Shown here: in pieces, positions 1 to 6,144 of the stretch
Position numbering within the stretch: the stretch's first letter is position 1
Layout: the number at the start of each line of letters is the position of its first letter
Assembly: GCA_938074565.1 (NCBI GenBank)
Contig: CALJEQ010000035.1
Span: 1 to 35,659 of the forward strand
DNA from: an uncultured Alkaliphilus sp.
GTDB lineage: Bacteria; Bacillota; Clostridia; Peptostreptococcales; Natronincolaceae
Length of the DNA stretch: 35,659 nt
Direction of reading: 5' to 3'
Notes under the pieces: model-generated
Told to the model about the DNA's origin: nothing
The model's input: only the letters and a program-made list of their open reading frames with translations
Database searches by the model: none
Program-made: the position numbers and the translations under genes

Positions 1-156
1 ACTAGTCCCTATATCCTCACTTTCTTTCATGAGTAAATGAACATGATTATCCATTAAACAGTACCCATACAAGTTAAATCCTCCATTAGTTTTGGCAGTT
101 AAAAGTTTCTCTATAAATACTCTTCGATCTTCGTTATCTAAGAATAGATTTCTTCC
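1..156 (-). pseudogene. REP-associated tyrosine transposase, middle part, split by the prophage
   Basis: Reading the minus strand from 156 to 1 gives an open frame with RNLFLDNEDRRVFIEKLL, then YGYCLMDNHVHLLM. The NHVHLLM segment is the HUH motif of the Y1 (IS200-like) transposase domain in REP-associated tyrosine transposases, which nick single-stranded DNA at hairpin-bordered repeats. The start is missing here: the first 23 codons lie 29.4 kb away at 29567-29637, on the other side of the prophage. Joining the two at the CTTCC repeat restores ...ILRGIDGRNLFLDNED... in frame. The 3' end runs off the window. The gene is inactive in the lysogen but would be restored by precise excision. Confidence 0.9.
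152..156. repeat. 5-bp target-site duplication, copy 1
   Basis: CTTCC lies directly before the prophage terminal TGTA and recurs directly after the terminal TACA at 29567-29571. A 5-bp duplication is what MuA-family transposition produces. Removing the prophage with one copy restores the reading frame of the interrupted transposase gene, which independently supports these borders. Confidence 0.9.
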
Positions 157-189
157 TGTAGCGTTTCAAAATAAATAGCAAATTTTATC
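157..189 (+). repeat. Prophage right-end terminal inverted repeat
   Basis: Read inward, this end starts TGTAGCGTTTCAAAATAAAT; the other end, read inward from 29566, starts TGTATTTTATCAAAAAGAAT. Ungapped, 22 of the first 33 positions agree, including TGTA, TCAAAA, AATA and CAAA blocks. These are the expected outermost transposase binding sites (Mu R1 equivalent). Confidence 0.8.
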
Positions 190-213
190 AGAATAAATTG
201 CAAAACTGTGAAT
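170..213 (+). repeat. Tandem candidate transposase-binding repeats at the right end
   Basis: Two similar boxes occur about 22 bp apart: AATAAATAGCAAAT from 170 and AATAAATTGCAAAA from 192. A related box, GCAAAATTTGTGAC, reads inward near the other end (complement of about 29419-29432), compared with GCAAAACTGTGAA here. Repeated sites at about two-turn spacing just inside the terminus resemble Mu R1/R2 end sites. Binding is inferred, not shown. Confidence 0.45.
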
Positions 214-250
214 AATGCTCTTTTAATTTTTATACATTATCCACAGTTTT
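202..250 (-). terminator. Rho-independent terminator of the late operon
   Basis: AAAACTGTGAATAATG (202-217) and CATTATCCACAGTTTT (235-250) form a 16-bp stem with one mismatch and a 17-nt loop. On the minus strand the stem is followed by TTTTGC. It lies about 60 bp past the last tail gene, so it should end late transcription before the host. It overlaps one of the candidate transposase-binding boxes. The stem is nearly symmetrical and could also block incoming host transcription. Confidence 0.7.
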
Positions 251-310
251 ATTTCAAGAGTATTTTTAATTAATTTTTAAACATAATTTGTAATACTTTT
301 AAACAAAATT

Positions 311-685
311 TTATTCGTTGGGATTATACCAGACACTATAAGTGCCTTCCCCTAAATGGGGGAAATTGCTTCTTAACAAAATATGTGTATAATTTGGAAA
401 TGTTCTTTCAGTTATAGTTACAGTACCATTTTCTATTAGATATACTCCCGACTCTTCTTCTCCATTTACTAAAATCTCAATTTCAGTATTAACATGTGAC
501 TGAAATTCTCCTAAGTAATTTAATATATTTACAGTCAAAATACCTTCCTCTGTATTACTACATTTATACTGAAATTCAGAACCAATATAAAAAGTTTGTT
601 TAGTGCTATCCTCATATATTTCAGTTTTGAAAACAGCCCCCCAAAATGTAACTTCATAACTTTCACTGACTACTTTTTTATTCAT
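311..685 (-). CDS. Distal tail/fibre-associated protein, 124 aa
   Basis: Last gene of the late operon, starting with an ATG that overlaps the end of the preceding gene. I do not recognise a named family. The sequence is rich in short beta-strand-like stretches (SEFQYKCSN, VNTEIEILVNGEEE, GTVTITERTF) and ends in GTYSVWYNPNE, which suits a small beta-sandwich. Its place after the fibre genes suggests a fibre tip, fibre chaperone or host-binding accessory protein. That role is inferred from position only. Confidence 0.6.
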   Translation of the reverse strand: MNKKVVSESYEVTFWGAVFKTEIYEDSTKQTFYIGSEFQYKCSNTEEGILTVNILNYLGEFQSHVNTEIEILVNGEEESGVYLIENGTVTITERTFPNYTHILLRSNFPHLGEGTYSVWYNPNE

Positions 686-1233
686 TATATAATTCCTCCA
701 ATTAATAGATAACTTGCTATTCCTGTATTTTTAAGTCTTAGTTTAAAATTATTATTGAATTTTATTGATTGAGTTATTAAGCTTATTTTTGATTCAGTGA
801 AACTCATGCTTAACCCCATTTTTCTACCCGCAGATATTTGACTATATGGATAAATATTACGTTCGAGGTTGCTAGGTGAAGCGAATTCAGAACGTGCAAA
901 CAGAAATTGATTCATTCCATATTTTTCAATATTAATTAATCCACCAAACCCAGTCAAAGGCTCCCAAGAAGCGTTATTCTGACTTGCTGAACGGTGTAAA
1001 ATTTGACCGTCTACCTCTAGTTCTATTTCACATGTATTACCACCAGCGATAGCACGTATCATTATGTAGTCTATATAACCACTACCATCTACACTTGTAA
1101 ATTCATGTAAAACAGGTGTAGTAGTATTTATATAACCATCACGGTGCATATGCTTATATTCTTTTGTTATTTCATTTTTTATTTCATCAAGAGTTAATTT
1201 GTCCGCCAGCGGTAAAAATTCTATATCATTCAT
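685..1233 (-). CDS. Tail fibre/receptor-binding candidate, 182 aa
   Basis: Starts with ATG directly after the stop of the upstream gene. The protein begins with a charged helix (LTLDEIKNEITKEYKHM) and continues into a beta-rich region with SVDGSGYIDYIMIRAIAGG and ISAGRKMGLSMSF, as in trimeric fibre C-terminal domains and carbohydrate-binding folds. It has no signal peptide or membrane segment. No catalytic motif was seen. As the penultimate late gene beyond the baseplate cluster, it is the best candidate for a host-recognition protein, but that assignment rests on position. Confidence 0.6.
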   Translation of the reverse strand: MNDIEFLPLADKLTLDEIKNEITKEYKHMHRDGYINTTTPVLHEFTSVDGSGYIDYIMIRAIAGGNTCEIELEVDGQILHRSASQNNASWEPLTGFGGLINIEKYGMNQFLFARSEFASPSNLERNIYPYSQISAGRKMGLSMSFTESKISLITQSIKFNNNFKLRLKNTGIASYLLIGGII

Positions 1234-1614
1234 CTACTCTTCCACCTCCACTTTTTGATAGATTATGCCCCATGCACCATCCCTTACCCCTAAATTTGCC
1301 TTGTATCTCTTTAAAGTGATAGGGTCAGTTATTTCATGGGGTAAAGGATTCATTATATGAGTTTCTACTTCTATTGTTACGCTTGATGGTGTTGCTGCCC
1401 CCACATCATTTGCATTTAAAATTACCGACCCAGTCTTGCTATTTACTGACGTTACAGGGGCTTCTATCCCTTCTATTGTGTTACTTATTTCTTCAATTTT
1501 GTTATCTAGTTTGTCCCAATTCTCATTGAGTGCAGTTGTTATATTAAATGTATTTTCCTTATCTGCAACAGGATCATATTTAAACAAATTTAAAAAGCTA
1601 GTTAAAATACTCAA
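1234..1614 (-). CDS. Tail fibre N-terminal/connector-like protein, 126 aa
   Basis: Start is TTG at 1614, preceded by AAGGAGGGATATAAA, a strong ribosome site at good spacing. Residues 1-45 (FKYDPVADKENTFNITTALNENWDKLD) resemble the conserved start of many Firmicute prophage tail fibres. It then has VNSKTGSVILNANDVGAAT, the collagen-like 'G-x-V-x-L-x-A-x-D-V-G-A' fibre repeat. It probably attaches the fibre to the baseplate, with the receptor-binding part in the following gene. It is short for a whole fibre; splitting of the fibre over several genes is plausible. Confidence 0.75.
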   Translation of the reverse strand: MSILTSFLNLFKYDPVADKENTFNITTALNENWDKLDNKIEEISNTIEGIEAPVTSVNSKTGSVILNANDVGAATPSSVTIEVETHIMNPLPHEITDPITLKRYKANLGVRDGAWGIIYQKVEVEE

Positions 1615-1629
1615 TTTATATCCCTCCTT

Positions 1630-2166
1630 TTAAAAAGCAAATTTGTCTAAAGTTGTACTTTCTAACGTATCTAAAGTCATTACATTATGAATGTCTTTTA
1701 TAAGTAAATAACTAAATAGGTATTCAATCGGCATCCTGCATGGCTTTAATTCTTCAAGTATTTCCTGTAGCTTTTCAAAGCCTTTTGGGATGCCTTGAAG
1801 CGAAGTAAACTTAATCATTAAGGTTTGTTTCTCTTTATCAAACCAAACCTCTACCTCTCCATTTTCGTAGGATAAAGACATATTTTTAATTATTGTTCCA
1901 CTTAGTTTGTTTCTTCCTCTCCTGTATGCTATTATGGCGTTTCGTCTCATCTCAATTGTCCCAAGAGGCTGAATGGTAAATATTCTTTCCCACCTTCTTA
2001 CACCTTCTAAATCAAGGGAATTAAAAAAAGAGTTGTCAAATAATTTATTGACCTTCTCTACTAGTCTTTCAAATACTTTAACTTGTCCTGCTGCTATTAC
2101 ATCAAAATCTTTTATTTCCCTTACACTTACAGGCTGTAGATTCTTTATATCTTTATAGTTATTCAT
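1630..2166 (-). CDS. Baseplate/tail protein, YmfQ/XkdU-like (Mu gp48-like)
   Basis: A 178-aa protein following the baseplate J gene with an 8-nt overlap, the position of XkdU in PBSX and gp48 (YmfQ, DUF2313) in Mu-like phages. The central segment with WERIFTIQPLGTIEMRRNAI, where an EVGL-type segment is followed by R-x-x-A/I helices, fits this family. It probably links the baseplate wedge to the tail fibre. Start is ATG at 2166. Confidence 0.75.
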   Translation of the reverse strand: MNNYKDIKNLQPVSVREIKDFDVIAAGQVKVFERLVEKVNKLFDNSFFNSLDLEGVRRWERIFTIQPLGTIEMRRNAIIAYRRGRNKLSGTIIKNMSLSYENGEVEVWFDKEKQTLMIKFTSLQGIPKGFEKLQEILEELKPCRMPIEYLFSYLLIKDIHNVMTLDTLESTTLDKFAF

Positions 2167-3208
2167 AAGGTAGCACCTCTACATTAAATATAGGAACATA
2201 GCCTTTTTCAATTGTTATGTCCTCTATATTATTGTTTAATTCTAACTCCTTATAGTTTTCAACCTCTGGTACTGAAAATATAAGACTTCCAATATAATTG
2301 TAGATTACTTGGTCAGCTTCAAATGTTATATCTTTACGGTAGTTTTCTAGTAATGCAGTTAATTTATCACTGATTAGAGGAAGATTCTCGGGTAATGCTT
2401 TTACTTTAACTTTAACGTCTATACTTAATATTTTAGCAGATTCAGTTGTTACAACTGTACCTATGTCCACTTGCCCCTCACCTTGCCCTGGTGCGGTAAT
2501 AGGGTCAAGGTATTCTTGCACCTCATTTATTAAAGCTTCTTCGGCAGGTAGCTTTTCTTGATTTATTATTACTACCTTTACAGTATTAGCACCATCCCAC
2601 AAAGAAATGACTAAGGCATCACCCACTCCTTGTATTTCTTTAGCCCACGATTTTATCTGGGCTTTATTAGAATTAAATTTTTTATTTGCTAGTGCATCCA
2701 GTAATCTACTTCTTAGACTTTCCTCATCTTCTTCATTTGCTCCTACTAGCTTGATTTCTCCTAGTGTGGCACTTTCCAAGCCTTCTATATTACTATCTGG
2801 TATTAATCTATCACCTACAGGAGTTCTATTGCCTCTAGTTCCTGTTTCTTCACACACAACTGTATTAGATTCTATAAATCTCCAAAATAAACCATCACTA
2901 GAAAAAAAACGTGTTTCAAGCGGTGGCTCTGTTGGTATAAAAACAACTTCTCTTTGAACCGCACGAGCTTCTTTAGGTTCAATACCTTCTACCTTTGCTT
3001 CCCTTCTCAGCCATGTCCCACTTGAGGTGTCTGGGTAAATTTGATTTTCTAGTTCTTCTATTTCTATGTTTTTACTTGCAAATTTTAAAGCTACAGGAGC
3101 AAGTGCATTATAGATCATGCTGCCTACTCTTTTATCGTAGCCTCGTGGTACTTCATCTAACATTTCATTCAAAATCTCTTCAAAGGTTTCTTTAGGCACT
3201 AACCTCAC
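2159..3208 (-). CDS. Baseplate J-like protein (XkdT/gp47 family)
   Basis: 349 aa, the usual length for XkdT and Mu gp47. It opens with MRLVPKETFEEILNEMLDEVP, includes the family's DTSSGTWLRREAKVEGIEP segment, and later LKVKALPENLPLISDKLTALLENY. Baseplate J proteins form the wedge ring with the gp25-like protein encoded just upstream, whose gene overlaps this one by 4 nt. Order gp25, J, YmfQ, fibre is conserved across contractile-tail phages, so the call is firm. No frame break seen. Confidence 0.92.
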   Translation of the reverse strand: MRLVPKETFEEILNEMLDEVPRGYDKRVGSMIYNALAPVALKFASKNIEIEELENQIYPDTSSGTWLRREAKVEGIEPKEARAVQREVVFIPTEPPLETRFFSSDGLFWRFIESNTVVCEETGTRGNRTPVGDRLIPDSNIEGLESATLGEIKLVGANEEDEESLRSRLLDALANKKFNSNKAQIKSWAKEIQGVGDALVISLWDGANTVKVVIINQEKLPAEEALINEVQEYLDPITAPGQGEGQVDIGTVVTTESAKILSIDVKVKVKALPENLPLISDKLTALLENYRKDITFEADQVIYNYIGSLIFSVPEVENYKELELNNNIEDITIEKGYVPIFNVEVLPYE

Positions 3209-3609
3209 CTCTCTAACTGCTTTTCTATCTCGATGTTTCCATATATGGTCACAACTGTATAACTTACTACAATTTCATCACTTTCAGCCCCTTGTCTAAA
3301 GATAAAATCTATACAATCTATTATCCTATCATCTATTAACAAAGCTTCTTTAATCATTCTGGGTGCTTCTGCTTCAATTAAATAAACTTCCTGTCCTATT
3401 AAAGTGTCTAGCTCATGCCCGAAGTTATCAGGATAAATTAAGTCTTCATAACGCCTTGTACTTAATATAATATCAATTGTCTGTTTAACAGCCTCTAAAT
3501 TATTAGTTTCATCTTCAACCCTTAACTTATCTTTGTTTATCCTCCATGTCTTTGATGGCATATTACCTACTTCTAATTGTTCTTCAAAGTCAATGTTTTG
3601 TGGAATCAA
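3205..3609 (-). CDS. Baseplate wedge protein, XkdS/gp25-like (DUF2634)
   Basis: 134 aa with a segment KQTIDIILSTRRYEDLIYPDNFGHELDTLIG that is typical of gp25/GPW-like DUF2634 proteins, in which a conserved tyrosine-rich stretch precedes the wedge helices. It lies between the DUF2577 gene and baseplate J, as xkdS does in PBSX. It acts as the wedge initiator of the contractile-tail baseplate. The gene is preceded by a 50-bp spacer containing a perfect 10-bp inverted repeat. Confidence 0.88.
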   Translation of the reverse strand: MIPQNIDFEEQLEVGNMPSKTWRINKDKLRVEDETNNLEAVKQTIDIILSTRRYEDLIYPDNFGHELDTLIGQEVYLIEAEAPRMIKEALLIDDRIIDCIDFIFRQGAESDEIVVSYTVVTIYGNIEIEKQLER

Positions 3610-3628
3610 TCTTTATTCCCCACTTTCA

Positions 3629-3658
3629 ATTTAAACACCATTTAAACAGTGTTTAAAT
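3629..3658. repeat. Perfect inverted repeat between two baseplate genes
   Basis: ATTTAAACAC (3629-3638) and GTGTTTAAAT (3649-3658) are exact reverse complements around a 10-nt loop. No T-tract follows on either strand, so it is not a convincing terminator. It occupies most of the only clear gap inside the baseplate cluster. It may be an mRNA processing or translation-control hairpin, or a chance AT-rich palindrome. Confidence 0.5.
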
Positions 3659-3659
3659 C

Positions 3660-3908
3660 CTATTTTAATTTGTCTAAAACGATAAAGTGTTGACCATTTC
3701 TAACCCTTAATAGTAGCAACTTGTCTCCTGCATTTAAGGTATTTCTATCAATATAAGATAGTAGGGTTATAAAAGACTCATCTATTATAAATCGGCTATC
3801 TATTTTAACCCTTAACGGGCTTATAGATTCAATTTCACCTGTAGCGTCATCTGTCAGCTTTTTAGCCTCTAGAAGATTTTGTACTATTTGTTGTATCTGC
3901 TTAATCAT
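3660..3908 (-). CDS. XkdR-like protein (DUF2577)
   Basis: The ATG at 3908 is chosen over one six codons upstream because AGGAGGTTTGAT precedes it directly. This gives 82 aa starting MIKQIQQIVQNLLEAKKLTD, with SPLRVKIDSRFIID and a final QHFIVLDKL, which match small DUF2577/XkdR proteins encoded between XkdQ and XkdS. It is likely a small OB-fold-type baseplate hub or spike-adaptor component. It begins 10 bp after the stop of the XkdQ reading frame. Confidence 0.82.
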   Translation of the reverse strand: MIKQIQQIVQNLLEAKKLTDDATGEIESISPLRVKIDSRFIIDESFITLLSYIDRNTLNAGDKLLLLRVRNGQHFIVLDKLK

Positions 3909-3918
3909 ATCAAACCTC

Positions 3919-4868
3919 CTATACATACATTAGGTTTAATGTCATAGTATGGTGAGAACCTTTTATATTATGGGTGCAGCTCTCTATTAACATCATTTGA
4001 TTTAGGCTAATGTCTCCGAGGTTTTCAATAACTGTCAATACTGAATTGCCTGCCCTCAAGCTGCTGTCTCCAATAGCTTCTAAGGTTAATGTCCGTTTTA
4101 ATCTGTTTTTAGCTTTTAATAGGGTTTCTGCTAAGTTCCTTACCTTTCCCTCTGGCATATTTTCTTTAACCTTCTCAGAATATTGTAGGGTTCCCCATCT
4201 TTTTATACTGTTACTATCAAAGACAAGATAGACTTCTCTTTTACCTGTTTTTTGTTGTCCCTAAATAGTTTAATTCTATTATAGACATCATCATCTATGG
4301 ATGTCTTATATTTAAAATCAGTAACTAAGTTATAATCTCCTATTATTAAGTTTGTGGTCAAATTTTTAAAGCTCTTTAAGTTTAACTTTCCAAAGTCATC
4401 ATAAAATACAAATATTTCATTTGTACCTATTAGTGTTTTATCCAGTGTCCCCTGGATAATATCTATCAAGGTTTTATTATCCTCAATAGTTGATTCGATT
4501 AAAAATTTAGTATCTTCCATTACTCCCATTCGCAAATTGAATTGAGTGCATATATGGCGGATCATCTGAGTAGCAGTTCTATTCTTAAAAACAAATGTAT
4601 CTTTATTTTTAAGATACCTCATTTGGTCATATGCAGTAATATCTATTACTTGAGCTTTATCCCTTTCTTTAGTAAATATATAGCCTTTAAATAGCCTTCT
4701 ATCTACATCTGTAAGCATGATAGAATCCCCCTCAAAAAAGGGGAAATTAACCTTTTGAATACTTGCCTTTAATGTTGCTGTTTGGTTAATTTGTGTTTTC
4801 CACTCTATATTAGAACATAGATGGCTTACATCATAGACCTTACCCCTACTTTCTATCATTAGCTCCAT
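3919..4868 (-). pseudogene. XkdQ-like baseplate hub protein (gpD family), interrupted by a frameshift
   Basis: The first frame (4868-4203, 221 aa) begins MELMIESRGKVYDVSHLCSN and runs through the hub domain up to IKLFRDNKK, then leaves the family and stops. In the -1 frame the protein continues as TGKREVYLVFDSNSIKRWGTLQ, then LAETLLKAKNRLKRTLTLEA and DISLNQMMLIESCTHN, stopping at 3919. Joined length would be 316 aa, the normal size of XkdQ. The shift lies at a run of six A residues (4248-4253); seven would restore the frame. XkdQ proteins form the tail hub, and loss would abort tail assembly, so this is either a recent mutation, a sequencing indel or inefficient slippage. Confidence 0.85.
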
Positions 4869-5515
4869 TTGACCACCTGCCCTGGTACTAATTTGTCTAT
4901 TACATTCATTTTATTAAAGGCTGCTACCTCTTTAGCCTTCTCAAAATCACCTGTAAGTCGCTTTGCTACTCTGTAGAAATCATCCCCCTCTTGTACTACA
5001 TATTCAGTAGTACGAGGGCGTGTATCTTGTCTAGTGTTGCTATTTTGAACATATAATTTAGTTACTTTTCCATTTTCAACTACAGGAATGAAAGTGTCCA
5101 TACTGTAGGGTTTATATTCTTTTAATTCTATATTGATATAAACATCATCTTCTTCACCAGCTCTTACTTCCTTCTCCATTATCTCTATGCTTACAAGCAT
5201 ATTTATGTCTAGGTAGTCACCAGTGATTATTAGTCTTACGGGTTGTTTACTTTCCTCATATTCTTTAAACTTTGAGAGGTAGAAGTTTGGTAGCCTAAAG
5301 TCATTTTTAGTAACTACAAAAGGGTATATCTGTCCTGGAAGGAGTACCTCAAAGTCCACCTCTGTCAGGCTCTTATTTCCAAGAATATTAATCTCTCCTA
5401 GCTTTAGAACTTGATATGTTTTATTGTTTCCCTTTTCCTTTACTCTAATTGTGGCTGGATTTACTGGCAACCTTATTATTTCATTCTTATAGCTGAAAAA
5501 CACACCATTTCTCAT
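4859..5515 (-). CDS. LysM-containing tail protein, XkdP-like (Mu gp45/gp53 position)
   Basis: 218 aa. The N-terminal two thirds carries VNPATIRVKEKGNNKTY and GEINILGNKSLTEVDFEVLLP, characteristic of XkdP. The C-terminus from about residue 168 (TEYVVQEGDDFYRVAKRL to VPGQVVKW) is a LysM module, which binds peptidoglycan glycans. It sits between tape measure and hub, and should belong to the tail tip or hub. Start ATG is preceded by GGGGGTGTTACA. The gene overlaps the next one by 10 nt. Between it and the tape-measure gene an unrelated gene has been inserted. Confidence 0.88.
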   Translation of the reverse strand: MRNGVFFSYKNEIIRLPVNPATIRVKEKGNNKTYQVLKLGEINILGNKSLTEVDFEVLLPGQIYPFVVTKNDFRLPNFYLSKFKEYEESKQPVRLIITGDYLDINMLVSIEIMEKEVRAGEEDDVYINIELKEYKPYSMDTFIPVVENGKVTKLYVQNSNTRQDTRPRTTEYVVQEGDDFYRVAKRLTGDFEKAKEVAAFNKMNVIDKLVPGQVVKWS

Positions 5516-5538
5516 TGTAACACCCCCAATTTTGGGTA

Positions 5539-6084
5539 TTATAAAAGACTTGTAATTACTTTATTTTTAAATATTACTTTAAACTTAGTCTCAAAGATTA
5601 GTTTTGTATCTGGCTTCAATTTAAATATAATTTTCTTAGCCTCGTTAGTTTCTACAACCATATAAGCTCCTTGTTTAACATTTGTTCCTGTTCCACTCAA
5701 TCCACCAACAACAGCTCCAACTGGACCAGCTATTAAAGCACCTGCTATACTTCTTCCTATCACAGATTTTTTTTGTGTAACTTCTTCACCATCTATAAAA
5801 GTAATTCTTATAACATCTTTTTCTGTTATATAAAAAATATATCCTGTGTTTTGTACTATATTTAATATCTTAAATACAGTTCCTTTTTCATGTCTGAAAA
5901 TAAATATATTGTCATTTCCAACGTACCCATTTTGGTCTAAAATATCTATCCCTTGCAGATAGCCTAGACCAATATTTGGTATCTGCTTTATCTTTTTACC
6001 TATTATATTTTTTGCTGACTTATAAAATTCTTTTTCTTCTTTGCACTTAAAAAATAAATTCGGCTTGATTTTTGTGATTTGCAT
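5539..6084 (-). CDS. Probable cargo ('moron') protein with a glycine-zipper segment, 181 aa
   Basis: The N-terminal part (MQITKIKPNLFFKCKEEKEF to GTVFKILNIVQNTGYIF) looks like a small all-beta or PH-like domain. It is followed by ITFIDGEEVTQKKS and a hydrophobic glycine-rich stretch RSIAGALIAGPVGAVVGGLS (about residues 109-128) that could insert in a membrane or pack as a glycine zipper. I do not recognise an assigned function. It interrupts the otherwise conserved tape-measure to LysM order, has 60 bp of very AT-rich upstream sequence, and its own GGGGTGAACCT ribosome site. A lysogen-expressed or superinfection-related role is possible but only inferred. Confidence 0.7.
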   Translation of the reverse strand: MQITKIKPNLFFKCKEEKEFYKSAKNIIGKKIKQIPNIGLGYLQGIDILDQNGYVGNDNIFIFRHEKGTVFKILNIVQNTGYIFYITEKDVIRITFIDGEEVTQKKSVIGRSIAGALIAGPVGAVVGGLSGTGTNVKQGAYMVVETNEAKKIIFKLKPDTKLIFETKFKVIFKNKVITSLL

Positions 6085-6144
6085 AGGTTCACCCCTAATT
6101 AAGTATTTAAATATATTTTATCATATTTAGGGTGTTTTGGAAAT

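Noticed and set aside
1436..1633. Plus-strand ORF opposite the fibre gene
   Set aside because: It is a low-complexity antisense shadow with no ribosome site. The same applies to the other plus-strand frames within 1-27000, all opposite well-supported genes.
4203..4868. Programmed frameshift in the XkdQ-like gene
   Set aside because: CAAAAAAC is not a good phased heptamer here and downstream pairing is weak; a mutation or sequencing indel is the simpler reading, so the gene is listed as broken.
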